Assembly: GCA_015143295.1 (NCBI GenBank)
Contig: CM026561.1
Location: 42,908,875 to 42,972,874 of the forward strand
From: Tetracentron sinense
Taxonomy: Eukaryota; Streptophyta; Magnoliopsida; Trochodendrales; Trochodendraceae
Direction: 5' to 3'
DNA length: 64,000 nt
Position 1 is the stretch's first letter. The number at the start of each line of letters is the position of its first letter. Of this stretch, positions 36,264 through 48,006 are shown piece by piece. The translations under genes and the position numbers were made by a program. The notes below the pieces were generated by a model that did no database searches, had not been told where the DNA came from, and was given only the letters and a program-made list of their open reading frames with translations.

Positions 36264-36600
36264 GTTGAAGCATGTAATAACAAGAAAGAAGGCCTTTTCT
36301 TTGTTTATGGAAGCGGTGGCCCTAGAAAAAATATTTGTGGAAAACACTCATTGCAAATACGAGAGCAAAAAAGAAAATCATTTTATGAGTTGCTTCTTGG
36401 CATTGCTGCATTGCTTTTACCAGGGGGCGTACAACACATTCACGATTTAAAATACTATTGCAATTAAATGAAACATCGTGTTGCCTTGTTTATCAAGGGT
36501 TTCGAAACTAGTTATTTTGCTATTGAAAAATACCTCAAAGAAGTTATTGCTAGTTAAAGGAATTAAGAACCAAGATCAATGATTGTGTTATATCACTAAA
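36264..36600 (+). pseudogene. Helitron helicase, Walker A part, broken
   Basis: It continues from the middle part: VEACNNKKEGLFFVYGSGG, then PRKN where an active Pif1-type helicase has TGKT, so the ATP-binding loop is destroyed. IAALLLPGG follows, with a frame change. The remaining helicase domain is absent and no CTRR end with its hairpin could be placed. Confidence 0.85.
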
Positions 36601-37380
36601 CTAGAAATCTATTTACTAAACAAGTCCATGTGCATTGTAAATAGGTGTTTAAGGGAAAGTTGACATATAACAACATAATAATTCAATCTAGATTCGGCCT
36701 AAACTCAGCCCACAAGCTACTTAATTTGGCCTGAATTGAACCCAAACTCAGCCTATTTGAGGGTCAAAACTTGGGCTAGGGTGTTCGAGCTGAGATTGTG
36801 TTGAGGGTTGACCTTAGGCTAAAGTTTTGGACTTTGGGCTGAGCTTGGGCTAACTCGTCCAACCCAGTCTGTTAGATTGCCACACCCCTAAGAGTAGGGG
36901 GTTGAGTGAGTCACTTTGCTTAGGTTATGATCTCAAGAATGTGTGTCACGTCATAGATAAACTGCGGTTTGTGATCCTCATGGTCCTTTAATCCCTGCTT
37001 GTTAATTTTTTTTTTTTTGAGATATGGGAATGCAGAGCGAAACATGTGTATAGGGAAGGGAATTCCTTGCCGGACTGGCTTGCCAATAATGGGCTATGTC
37101 TTTCTCTTGACTTGATGACTTTCGCAGATCCCCTTGATGGTCTTAAGGTTTTACTTGGAAATGATGTTACGAGGGCTACCACCCCTCGGTTATGTCCCGT
37201 GTAGTTTTGTGGGCTTTGCCCAAGTGAACCCAAAAAAAAAAAAAAAGTCATATAATCAAACGATTAAGATTATCCGATCAATAGATAGTCCATCCGACAA
37301 AAGCAGAGTGTTTCTCTAGTTTTGGGGGTGCGCCGGTTTAGCCCGTATTCCCCCCGGGCGTAACTTAAAGCCAATCCATA
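36601..37380. other. Intergenic region with a poly(A)-ended retroposon-like block
   Basis: 36660-36895 is a GGCCTAAACTCAGCCC-type degenerate repeat. 37010-37245 is a block ending in about 15 A after TTTGCCCAAGTGAACCC, the shape of a truncated LINE or processed retroposon tail; no target duplication is visible. No protein frame is supported. Confidence 0.4.
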
Positions 37381-37389
37381 CAGAGCGAG

Positions 37390-37424
37390 TATAAAATGGA
37401 AGAGAAAGAACCATCTAGGGTTTA
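37390..37424 (+). promoter_or_regulatory. RPL21 core promoter: TATA box and telo-box
   Basis: TATAAAA at 37390-37396 is followed at 37416-37424 by TAGGGTTTA, the reverse of the AAACCCTA telo-box often found at plant ribosomal protein gene starts. The ATG is about 43 bp further on. The arrangement fits a short 5' leader. Confidence 0.6.
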
Positions 37425-37466
37425 GGCAGAGAGAGAGAGCAGAAGGAACCCTAGGAGTTTTCGACA

Positions 37467-40375
37467 ATGCCGGCAGGCCATGGTTTGAGGTCACGGACGA
37501 GAGATCTGTTCTCTCGCCCATTCAGGAAGAAGGGATACATCCATTTGACGACTTACCTGAGAACCTATCGTATCGGAGACTTCGTAGACGTCAAGGTGAA
37601 CGGTGCTATCCACAAGGGTATGCCCCACAAGTTCTATCATGGCCGTACCGGTAAAGTCTGGAACGTCACCAAACGAGCCATCGGTGTCGAAGTCAACAAA
37701 CAGGTTTCCATCTCATCTTAACCTATTTCTCTATCTCCATTCTTAATACGGTTGTTTTATTTGATGATTCCTATGTGTTGTTAGCTCTGATTATAACTGG
37801 TTTTGGTTTTTTAAGCTCAATGATCTTTTTGTTTGTTTAGAAATGGTAGTTTAGTTTAAGGGGTTTTGGGATCTGAGGAAAGAAAGAGAATAGCCCAGTT
37901 CTTTAATTGGTTTCGATTTTGAGGGTTTGAGGTTTTTTTGGCGAAGAAATGGTAGTTTAGTTTTATGGGTTTTGTTTGAATTTAAAAAGAAAGAAAATAG
38001 GTCAGCTATCGAATCGGTTTGATTTTGAGTGTTAAATTTTTATTGCAGTAGAAATTGTAGTTTAGTGTAGTGGATTTTTTGTTGGATTTGGGGGTTAATG
38101 GATCTGAGGAAACAAAGGAAACAATTTTATTGATGATTTCATTAAGTTCGCCGATGTGAGAATTATTATGAGTATACTATAGGTAATCTACTGGTGTGGT
38201 TAAGTTTAGTGGATTTTCTGTCCTTACTGCGGCATTGGTCCAGTAGTGTGTTATCCATTTTTTTTTTAAAGTAATGGAGTAGTTGCCGGATTCAGAAATC
38301 TTTGATGAGAGTTCTAGAGTTTGTTTGGATTGGTGCGGGCTTCGGATAGCCAATCAAAATGGCAGAAATGAAAGCTGTTGGCAAAATAACAGATTCTGTC
38401 TTAAATTTGTGGCATTGTTGTGTATTTATTTATGTGCGCGGCATGGATTGTGGACCTATGGTGTTGGGATTTGTTTATAGTTCTATTAAGTACAAAATTA
38501 TATTATTATGGAGTTTTCTTTTAGAATTGTAATTTTGAGAAGAGCAATAGTTCGCTCCTCACTCTCAAATAGCTGTCCCTTCAACTGTCATAAACTCGGG
38601 TTAAATTTTTTTAATCTTGTGGTAACTTTTTATTATTTTATTTTTCTAAAAACCAAGGGTAGATGGGTGAACCCTAGGGGCGAGTGATTCTTAGCCACAG
38701 TTAAATGGAATTAAAAGGGTGGCAAGAAAATGAGAGCCAAGACGCCCCTCCTCACGTCACCGACCAAGGAGGTGATTATTTTCCTTTTGAGAATTCTTAA
38801 TTGGTTTTGGAGTTGAGTTTAGGTTCTAAAGCCCATAAACATGACCTAGTGTTTCGGCTTATTGTATGGACGATGATGTGTAAAGTGATCAGGGATTTCA
38901 AGGAGACCAGGACTCTGTTCGAATAACTCTCAAGAAGGAGAGCGGATGACTCTCAAGAAGTTGTGATTACGGTTAACCCTAGTGGCTCTCATAGAGTCCA
39001 ACTTTTTTACCATGTAATCTATGCACCATGGAAATTCTTGGATTTTCTTTGCTCGCATATGTAGCCATATATTAAGTGAACCATGTAAAATATTGAGTTG
39101 TGCTTGTGTGTTTATTCTATACCTTTCTTTCTCCATGTTTCCCCCCTTGCCATCAACCTTATGATTACCTTTCTGCACAACATATGGAGTGCAAGGTGGG
39201 CACCCGGAAATGCAGTGTGCACATTTGGAAATGCCTATTGTGTTTCAAGGTCATTAGTGTTTGAGTTGGTTGTAGTTTGGCAGGAGGCCAGGAGCTCAGT
39301 GATTGAGCAATAGTCCTTGTTGGATTGATTAGGTGAGTCAGTTGACTTCAGGTCTTTGATACTCCATGTAGAGCAGTGAATGCCTTAATTGTTGTATTGT
39401 TTCATGTCTTGGTGATTGGTTCCGAGGGATCTTTGTATCCTAGGAGAGCTAATGTAATCTCTGGTCACTTGGTTCTCTTTTTCAGTGGGCCTATGATAAC
39501 CTTTTCATATTGTTATAAATTTCTCTAGAAGTTAAATCTTTGGGATGTAGAATAATATATTGTGAGATGTCCTTGCTACTGTTACCATGAGACATATTGA
39601 TGGTTTCATTGGAAGGCTTTTGATCTATAATTTGTTAATTTATTCTTTATGTGAATATGCATTGAAAAGGAATTATATGATGGAACCAAGTTCCATCAGT
39701 CTTGATGGACAATGAATTTGCAGGAAGAATCTTACTAAATAGAAAATAATTAGGTAATAATTCGCAAGTCCAGTGGTTAGAACTGTCCAATAAGTTTTAT
39801 TTTAGGGTTATGACCCCATTTAAATGGATGCCCACCAATTTAACAGTCCATATTGATTACTTGGTGGGCCACATGCATGTTATGGAGGTTTTACCGAGGA
39901 AGATGGACCTTTTGGGTCCTTAACACATGTTCTCAATCAAAACTTGATACCGTTTAATGGGGTTCTGTCTTTTACTTGTTATCTAATTTGTTGCATGTAC
40001 TAGTTTGATGCAGTGGTGTTTAATGATGCCCTGCTTCCATCTTCTTAATTTTCATTATGTGGCTTCTGTTTGTTGACAAATAATCAAACTAATTTTTGGT
40101 GCATATACAACGATCAGGTAGGCAACAGGATAATCAAGAAGAGGATTCATGTGCGTGTGGAGCACGTGCAGCCTTCAAGGTGCACAGAGGAATTCCGACT
40201 GAGAAAGTTGAAGAATGATCAATTGAAGGCCGAGGCAAAGGCCAGAGGTGAAGTCATCAGCACGAAGAGGCAGCCACAGGGTCCTAAACCAGGTTTCATG
40301 GTGGAAGGTGCCACCTTGGAGACTGTTACCCCAATCCCTTACGATGTTGTCAACGATCTCAAAGGCGGTTACTAG
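37467..40375 (+). CDS. RPL21: 60S ribosomal protein L21 (eL21), two coding exons
   Basis: Exons 37467-37703 (79 codons) and 40118-40375 (85 codons and stop), joined at a phase-0 intron (CAG/GTTTCC ... GATCAG/GTAGGC). The product has 164 residues, the usual length of plant L21. It begins [19 protein letters not shown] and carries [44 protein letters not shown] and VGVE-type KOW/SH3-like segments; the C-terminal half has [16 protein letters not shown] and ends [11 protein letters not shown]. It is a structural protein of the large cytosolic ribosomal subunit. No lesions are visible. The intron is 2.4 kb. Clearly an active housekeeping gene. Confidence 0.97.
37841..38100 (+). repeat. Three imperfect tandem copies inside the RPL21 intron
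   Basis: Each copy of roughly 100 bp begins near AAATGGTAGTTTAGTTT (37841, 37946 and, more diverged, 38051) and contains GGTTT, GATTTTGAG and a GGGTTT run. They diverge in the A-rich centre. Such T/G-rich 5'-proximal intron sequence could influence expression, but nothing shows it. Confidence 0.6.
38530..38740. repeat. Dispersed repeat copy in the RPL21 intron (also at about 42930 and 47170)
   Basis: Read backwards it contains TAACTGTGGCTAAGAATCAC followed by a CCCTAGGGTTCACCC-like stretch. Closely similar words are found at 42975-43010 and 47195-47240 (GTGGTTAAGATTCACCCA, CCTTAGGGTTCATCCA). It is probably an old MITE family; its ends could not be fixed. Confidence 0.5.
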
Positions 40376-40737
40376 TTAGCCACTCATTGGTTTTGTTTTG
40401 TTGTTGGCGTTTGGTTTGCAGACTTCTACAGATGGTAGTAGTTAATTCAGGTATGATTTTTCTTTGTAGGTGTTTTCCCTATTCAACATCTAGTTTATTT
40501 GTTGTCAGTGTTGGATTCAATAGTTTTTTTCCCCCTGTAGACAGATACTAAACTTAAAATGAATGGTGATTGCTTAGACTAACCATAGTGAAGTTTTTTT
40601 GTTTTGTTTTAACTTCTATTCTGTCTTAGCACCAAAGATTGTCCCTTAGAGAGGATTTTCAAACATGGTGAATGTTTGATTGTTTGACGTAGTTTGTAAT
40701 GGTTTCTATTTGATGCATTTGTTTATGCACCATTCGG

Positions 40738-40904
40738 CGGATTAGAAAGGATTTTCGAAGGATCTGAGTCTGAGGCAAAGTCTTCAGGGTTTCAAGGTCA
40801 GAAAGATCTGTTCTCCTGACCGGATTAGAGAGGATTTTCAAAGGATCTGATTCTGAGGCAAAGTCTTCAGGGTTTCAAGGTCAGAAAGATCTGTTCTCCT
40901 GACT
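40738..40904. repeat. 83-bp tandem duplication downstream of RPL21
   Basis: Copies start CGGATTAGA at 40738 and 40821 and both contain AAAGTCTTCAGGGTTTCAAG and AGATCTGTTCTCCTGAC. The two differ at about five positions. Confidence 0.85.
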
Positions 40905-41220
40905 GGAAACTTCTGCAACTGACTTAAATCAGTTTTCCCTTGTGAAAATTTCTGATATTTTTAAGGTGGTAACTCTTATTTTATTTAATAAGAGCTGTTT
41001 ATAATAAATTTAGAAAATAAGAGATGTTTATCATAGGTTTTTCTTTTGAATAATCTGTTTGATAAAATTAACTTTGCAGAAGGAAAAAAAGAAGAAAAGT
41101 TTTTTTAATTTTTATATATAATATAATAGCTTTTATTAGATCATATAAGAGTTGCCCACATGGAAGTAACTTTGAGGTTACTTATCAAATCAGATAAAAT
41201 ATTTAGAAGATTTGTCAAAT

Positions 41221-41435
41221 GGCTTCGGTTTACCTTTGCTGGATGCCCGAGATGCATCATTGGACATGTGGCCTTTTAAAGGAGGAGAGATATCAAGTGG
41301 GAAAAAGTCAAAATCATGGGGCGAAAATGAAACGATTTCTCCCCCAAATTTTCGCCATCACCAGGTGCTTGTGCCCAATGATGTGTGGATGCCCGAGGTC
41401 CCACCTTGGGCATCCACCAGAGGTAAACCGAAGCC
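41221..41435. mobile_element. Palindromic Mutator-type MITE, 215 bp, with a 9-bp TSD
   Basis: The ends GGCTTCGGTTTACCT and AGGTAAACCGAAGCC are exact inverses. Pairing continues through GGATGCCC/GGGCATCC and CATCATTGG/CCAATGATG for about 65 bp per arm. A perfect 9-bp direct repeat TTGTCAAAT flanks the element (41212-41220 and 41436-41444), the target size of Mutator-like elements. No transposase. The frames crossing it come from the palindrome. Confidence 0.88.
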
Positions 41436-41867
41436 TTGTCAAATAGTTTTATTCAGAACTAATAGAGACTCTGCAATTGGTGTGAATAAAAAAAATAAAA
41501 AATAAATTTCTATTCTCTATCCCTTTTATCACAATCCCTTAAAACTAAAATTTTTCTCTATACTCTCATCTATTGATCTTTCTTATCTCTCTCTTATCAA
41601 AATCTCTTAAAATTTTTCTTTACATTCTTTATTTATCCTTCTTATCTCTATCTCTCGTCACAGTCTCCTAAAATCTTTCATTGGTTTTTGAATTGTGATT
41701 GAGGCTTGTGAGAGAAAGAGAGTTTATGGTTCTCACTTTTGCCATCCCCCATCTCCAATGGGGCCCGGTCATTGGTGGTTAAGAACTTTTTTCACTCTTG
41801 AAGGCTTTTCAGTAGATTAGAGATAGAGTCGTGGAGGGAACAATTTACTAAAATCCTTCTAATGATT

Positions 41868-42425
41868 TTTGAATTGAGATGGAGACGTGTGAGAGAGAGT
41901 TAACGGTTGAGATTAAAAAAGGTGTCACGTGACATCCTTAAAATAGAACTCATAAGATTCTTTGAATTGAAGATTGAAGAGCAAAGAGGGGGGGAGTTAG
42001 GTGTCATTTATTTCTTTATATTATACTAGCAAAGCTTCCACGAGAGTATAAAGAAAAATGGAGAATAACTAAAAAAATAGTTGAGATAAACGTGAGAGGA
42101 CTTTTGAGTCAATATGAGATACATAAGGAAAATTTTAAGAAGAGATAATTGAAAGTTTTTTTGGGATCAAATAGAAAATGAGGAGACTTAATATGTGAGG
42201 ATAGAGAGGGAAAAGATGGGGGAGGGACATGTCTGTACACACCTTTATCCGTGTGAGAAAATAGAGGACTACAATCTCTTAAAATCTCTTAAATGATTTT
42301 TGAATTGAGGAGAAGACGTGTGTGATAGAAATAGTTAACAGTTGAGATTAAAAAAGAGTGCCATGTAGCATCCTTAGTGGAGAGCAAAGAGGGAGTTATG
42401 GGACACTAATTTCTTTATATTATAG
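41868..42425. repeat. Direct repeat pair of about 130-165 bp
   Basis: 41868-42034 and 42297-42425 share TTTTTGAATTGAG, GACGTGTG, GGTTGAGATTAAAAAA-like and AGAGCAAAGAGGG, and end TTTCTTTATATTATA. The first copy has an extra internal stretch. No gene is seen between or around them (41436-44220). Confidence 0.55.
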
Positions 42426-42429
42426 ATAG

Positions 42430-44290
42430 ATTTTAGTATAGATAAGAGAACATTTTAAAATCTTTTACAACCTGATAGACATTACTAGAATATGTGACTT
42501 ATAAGGCTCTTTCATCTTATCTTTACTCAAGATAGACATTTTTTTTGTAAAGATGTGTTTCAGTCTCATGAGCCCGTGTGTTGGCCTACCTTGCTTGTTT
42601 TTTGTCCATGATTAGTTTTTACATGGGAAACAAATTTGAAAGAGTTTTGAGAAGAGGATGGCAAGGTCCCTTTCCTAGCTGATTGCACTTTTAATCATTT
42701 TTTAAAATTATGATTAAGTTTAATTAAATTATGATTAATATATATTTTTTTTTAAAAATAAGGTTGGATGGATGAACCAAAAAATGAGTGAATCTTATTC
42801 TGGGCCAATGAGATGGGTGGGTCTGTTTTCCATTTCCTAGTATGAAACAGTTGAAATACTATACACATGGAGATTAGAAGGTGAGATAAATAAAAGAAAG
42901 TGCTTAATTTACAGTGGTTTCCATTTAACTAAATAGCCGGTTCTCATTAGTCCACGACCCACTTTTTAATACTCATCAACTATGGTTAAGATTCATTTAA
43001 CCCTAAGGTTAAGAAATCCCACTTTGGTTTTTAAAAAAACAAAAAACAAAATTTTAACTTTAATTCAGTCAAGCTTAACCAGGATTAAAGGGGTGTTAAA
43101 AGGGACCTGATGACACAACGGTAAGTTAACTCGGGGACCCCCCCGGGTCCGCAAATCACTGCTCAAAAATAAAAATTGAAGTGAGAAATTGCAGCTTTCG
43201 TGAGGTTTAAGTCTATTTCACATCCCAATACCCACAGAAAGTCAAATTACATACTAGCAATGTGGGATTTACTATAATTAGACTACTCCAACACAGTTTT
43301 TAGAATAACCCAGGACAGAGTTAACTCCTTCATTTCTTGTGATGGATAGGCTCTTATGGTGTCCAAGGTTTCAGAAGATTTTAGACATTTCCATGATAAG
43401 ATAAACACCCCTTCTCGGTGAGGCACGCCCATTTGTGTAGCCTATAACAGTTGGAAGCCAAACAGCTCGTCACCCTTAGTCTATCTAGGGCGGAATTATG
43501 CCCGCATCCATACGGCTACGCAACTGATCTAATGTTTACAATTTTTTTTCTTTTCAAAAATGTTCTAATATTTACACAAGCCCTAACATTAGACACATAT
43601 CTGACATATGGGAATGGGAGACATAGATGTGCACCTGTATATAGTTGTCAATTTTATTTAAATGAAAAGAATTCAAAAAATATCACTTTAGGAAAGGTTA
43701 TTAGTTATATGGGGTTTTTCCTTGATTACTCCTCAACTTTGGGATTGTTCCCCAAATAACGAAAATTTAAAAACCTTTCTCCGAATGCCCCACATACATG
43801 TGAACGAGTTCACACATGCAAATTTTTTTTATTTTGAACTATTTTTAGCCAAATCATTTGAATGAAAGACATTTGTGTCCCCTCCATTCTCATCAACTAT
43901 GGAGAACTCCCTTCATTCTTTACCAATAACAAAGTTCTTCTGTTGATCAAGAAGAGTCCCCAAACATTTTATTATCTATCGTTTCAGACTAAGATTTCTA
44001 CAAGAGAGTTTCGTTATGTTAAACTACTAACTACGACGGTGAGAGAATGCCACTAACAAAAGAAAAACACCAAATTTTCGGGTTTCTTGTGTTTTTTTAT
44101 TTATTTAAAATAAATTAGTTTAATCTTAAAAAAATGATTATAATCATTGCATTTATGAATTTAAACCTTATATATCATGTTAGATGGTTTTACATGTGTT
44201 TTCTTTATATTTTTTTTAATGATTTGTAGTGTGCGGTCGATACTGGTTGTGTTCCAAGGTTGAAGACTATCTGTATCGATATTATCGATA
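42430..44290. other. Intergenic: no gene seen
   Basis: A/T-rich DNA. The stretch GATGACACAACGGTAAG near 43108 recalls the box A of tRNA-derived SINEs, but no matching box B or poly(A) end was identified. Open frames are unrecognised. Confidence 0.45.
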
Positions 44291-44292
44291 CA

Positions 44293-44417
44293 GTTCAATA
44301 TGAGTATCGATATCATCAATAAAGTTAAATATGAGTATCGACATTATCGGTACAGGTCAATATGAGTATTGATATTATCGATACAGGTCAATATGAGTAT
44401 TGATATTATCAATACAA
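44293..44417 (+). repeat. 31-bp tandem repeat, four copies
   Basis: Units start at 44293, 44324, 44356 and 44387, each containing CAATATGAGTAT, GATATTATC and GATACAG or close variants. ATCGAT/TATCGATA words make each unit partly self-complementary. Confidence 0.75.
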
Positions 44418-44847
44418 GGTGTATCAACCAATATTGATCATACGTGCAAAAACTTCGTTAAAACACGATTTTTTTTTGCGAAATTTTTATCTTTTTCAAG
44501 AAAATTTGTATTAGAACATCCATTAAAAGATAATAGAATGAGGAGTTTCATGAGATATAAAGACGAAAGTGTGAAGCTTCTCCAATCTCATATGCACATA
44601 CATGAATCCCTTTTTTCCTCTTCTTCTTTCAAAATCATTCTTTAAAGTATTGGTGATAGTGAAAGGGTGTTTCAGACTTTACATAAATAAGGAATTATGA
44701 GAAGATAGTCATAAGAGCATTATGAGAATGGTTTTAAAAGCAGGGTATTTTGAGAACAAAGGTAAACAACATGGGCAATAAGGGAAAAACCCCTAGTTAT
44801 ATTCTATTCTAGGATTACATTTCCTTTCCATAGATAAAAAGAGACAT

Positions 44848-45032
44848 TCCCGGGTCTAATCCCACATCAGTTGGGAAGTGGACTTCACAAGGGTGTATGA
44901 GGCTCCTTAAGACATACCCTTTTGGAGTATTGCTTGGACTTACCTTATGGCACCTTAGGGGGCTACCTTAGGTATGGTTGTGTGTGTAGAGAGTGTGTTA
45001 GTTGCATGATATTATTTCAACCCAAAAAAAAA
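44848..45032 (+). repeat. Possible SINE-like or TRIM-like fragment ending in poly(A)
   Basis: Begins near CGGGTCTAATCCCACATCAG and ends with an A11 run after TTTCAACCC. The phrase CCCACATCxGTTGGGAA recurs in many plant short repeats. No target duplication could be assigned. Confidence 0.3.
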
Positions 45033-45043
45033 AAGATAAAAAA

Positions 45044-45184
45044 GAGCAATGCTAAGTCCACTTTCCTCCCCATCCATTTTCCAAAATAAAGTGATGGACC
45101 CCACAAAAAGATGCCATTATTTTTTGTTTATTTGCTTAAAAAATGATAAAATGGATGAGGAGAAAAGTGGACCTAGCATTGCTC
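45044..45184. mobile_element. Foldback MITE, 141 bp
   Basis: GAGCAATGCTAAGTCCACTT on the left pairs with AAGTGGACCTAGCATTGCTC on the right with one mismatch, and pairing continues for about 37 bp per arm (CCATCCATTTT/AAAATGGATG). About 400 bp upstream of the first defensin-like gene. No clear target duplication. Confidence 0.7.
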
Positions 45185-45506
45185 ACGTCATTAAAGCCAA
45201 TATTATCGAAAAGAGGAATGCTTAGCATATTCTCACAATCCTTAATCACTCTTCACCCTATTTGGATGATAAAACAAATGGCAATGTGTCAGCCTACTTG
45301 GGCATGATAGTCTGGTGTGCACAAAACCATTGAAGATGATGGTTCCCCCTCCCCATCGATCACATGCTGGTCCTTGATTGATCTTAGACCTTCCAATCAA
45401 TACTTTATGAAATTATTAGGATAACCAGACGATAACCCACACCATCATCGGTGGTGCTGAGCCCCACACCATCATTTCTTCTATCAACGAGGCTCCTCCA
45501 TTCTCC

Positions 45507-45516
45507 TCTATTTAAA
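45507..45516 (+). promoter_or_regulatory. TATA-like box upstream of the first defensin-like gene
   Basis: CTATTTAAAC, about 80 bp before the ATG at 45591, a normal distance for a short-leader plant gene. Not otherwise supported. Confidence 0.4.
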
Positions 45517-45590
45517 CCAGGAGTGGAAGCTTTTTTTAAACAATGCACACACCTGAAAGAGAGAGGGAGAGAGTAATTGGTGAAGTGAAG

Positions 45591-45931
45591 ATGAAGCTGT
45601 TCTACAGTCACTGTTTCCTCCTTGCTCTTCTTCTTCTTTCCTCTGGTATTTTTCCTCATCTGGAATGTTTCTTATAATCAATGTATGCATGGACATATAT
45701 ATATATATATATATCTTATTGTGCGCTTGTGCTGATGAATGTTTGTTAATTTGGTGGTATTGATCAGTGGGGGAGTCAGTACCCGTGGCGGGAGCGCCCG
45801 TTGCCTGCACTATTTACTTGCCAATTTCGCCATGTGTGCCGGGCAAATGCTTAGATAGCTGCGACGAGTACTATCGTGGACTCGGACAGTGCGATGTCAA
45901 AGGATGTCGCTGCAACTACAACTGTGGATGA
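45591..45931 (+). CDS. Defensin-like secreted cysteine-rich peptide, two exons
   Basis: Exon 1 45591-45645 encodes the signal peptide (MKLFYSHCFLLALLLLSS). After a 122-bp intron, exon 2 45768-45931 encodes the mature part. The total is 72 residues. The mature region has eight cysteines spaced C-x8-C-x4-C-x3-C-x9-C-x4-C-x-C-x3-C, with the CxxxC and CxC pairs expected of the cysteine-stabilised alpha-beta fold of plant defensin-like (DEFL) proteins. Such peptides are secreted and act in defence or cell signalling; which applies here cannot be told. The intron after the signal peptide, in phase 1, is typical. No lesions. It pairs with the gene at 57624-58154. Confidence 0.82.
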
Positions 45932-46406
45932 TCAATGGAGTTCTCTTGCCTTTGAAAAAAAAAATATCTGTGGATGTTTCCCATTAATAAAGGAATTAAG
46001 AAAGATCTAACCCATCTTGTTTTGGAGGAACCTTTTTTTTTTGGTAAACTCAATAACACCGCAAGATGATTACTGAAGGCAAGACAAGGAAACACTCACA
46101 CCACGCACCCATGCAGACCACACACACACCATGCAAACCACACACACGCCACACATGCAGCCCAAATAAGCTTCACCTAAGAGCTTCTCAAAACAAGTAC
46201 CAACCGTTTGAGACGCTAAGGAACTTATAAGGGACAACATGCTCGGATAACAATCCGATGTGGGACTAACACCCCTCAAAGGTTTTTGTTTTTTTGGTAA
46301 ACTCACTAACATCAGGATCATGATTTTAAAATTTTTATGTAGACTAATTCTTTGAGTTAAAGTCAGTCCATGGGTACTCCCAAACACACACACACTCACT
46401 CACACA

Positions 46407-46442
<36 letters not shown>

Positions 46443-47724
46443 CATCTTTACTAATATGAAGAGGATACCCATGTTCACACGTTGATCGAATCTTTTGTAA
46501 TTCTAAAATTATCCTATGCTCTTATCTCATTTTCTCCTCGTCCTTATCTTATATAGAATTAGTGGACAACACGAGAGGGAGGGAGGGAGGGAGGCTGGCT
46601 GGCTGGGAAGAAGGATCTTAGCTGGTGAGGGTATTTTGATAAAAAAAATTAAATATTTTGGGTATTGAAACTTAAGGGACTTTTTAGATTACAACAAATT
46701 GTGCAGGACACGTTAGTATAGAAAGAGACATTTTGATAACCAAAAAAAGTCATAATTTTCTCTTGAAAAGTAGTTACCAGTAGGAGAGAAGATAAGGATA
46801 AAGATTTGAAGGAATTGTGGAGATAAAGATGGATTATTGTTAGTTGTAATTGATATTACTTCAATACTCTTACTAACTTTTCTCATGTAACCTTATTAAG
46901 TACGTTCACAATAAGATATAGAATGAAATTGAGACTTATTAGAAAAAAAGTCAACCAACTTTTTAACCCCGCCTCTCTCATTATAATAGTAGAGATAAAC
47001 CCTTGGAAATATAGATGAAATTCTACAAAATTCCCAAACTATCCTTATCATAATAATTACAAATACTTAATTGAATATTTGCATAATTTCCATACTACCC
47101 CTCACTCATCTGTCTATTAAGCTTGAAATTTTCAACGGTTATAACTGGACTCTTACGCCACGGAGGTCGTCATGCATGTGTCTCTTTTAACACTCTTTAG
47201 CTGTGGTTAAGATTCACCCACCCTTAGGGTTCATCCACTTATTATTGGATTTTAGAAAAAAAATTAATCCTAGGAATTAGTGGATTTTTACTAGGGTTTA
47301 AAAAAATCAATATTTTTTTCTTTCTAAAAACTAAGGGGTCGTTTGGTTCGGATTAAAATAAGCACTTAGTGCTTATGAAAGGATTATTATTGATAATAAC
47401 GTTTGGTTGGATTTTTCATAAGTGCTTATTCTATAAGCAATTACAAAAATAACTGGTGAATCAGTGATCAGTGTGGGGGGTGCTTATGGGGGGGCGATAA
47501 ACGGTTACACGGGATTACTCGGGAATTTATTTGACGGAGAATACGACCCTTTATATTCTACCCTGAACGAACTCTCTTCCTAAGGATCTTCTCATCGTTC
47601 CCTCATCTGCATATGGAACGTCGGCAGTAGGTACCCTCTTCTTCTTCTTCAGAATCTTCAATAGTGTATGAATATTCCAGAGTGTAAATAGAGGACGTTT
47701 CCTCTTTTCTTTTCCTAGTTTTTG
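45932..47724. other. Intergenic with microsatellites and repeat fragments
   Basis: 46080-46290 shares AAGCTTCACC, GTACCAACC and a CCGATGTGGGACTAACACCCC stretch with other repeats here (compare 13865-13990). A (CA)n-like stretch is followed by (TC)n then (TA)n at 46406-46442, with GGAGGGAGG/CTGGCTGG runs at 46580-46614. 47170-47330 is the third copy of the dispersed repeat described at 38530. 47337-47470 holds CGTTTGGT/AAGCGCTTAT-type MITE words. No gene. Confidence 0.5.
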
Positions 47725-47970
47725 GTTGAAGATTTGAGCCGATGGGAGTTCAGGTTGAGTTTGTTGGCCTGACCTTCTGGGTCTTGCGGTCACTGTACCT
47801 TGTGAACTAATTAATAATAATATAGTCGGGTTATCAATGGATCGGATAAGGATCTAATAATTGAATAAGATCTGATGGGAGTGGATCTTGATCTAATTGA
47901 AATTCTGTGGGATAAGATTTAAATCATGATTTTTCGAATGCAATTTTATTCATATGGAATTCAGAACTAT

Positions 47971-48006
<36 letters not shown>

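Noticed and set aside
41212-41505. Plus-strand frames of 75-97 codons with GLPLLDARDASLDMW
   Set aside because: They cross the palindromic MULE-type MITE; the apparent coding potential comes from the inverted repeat.
43100-43500. tRNA gene or intact SINE
   Set aside because: A box A-like ACAACGGTAAG word is present, but no matching box B, cloverleaf or poly(A) end could be found.
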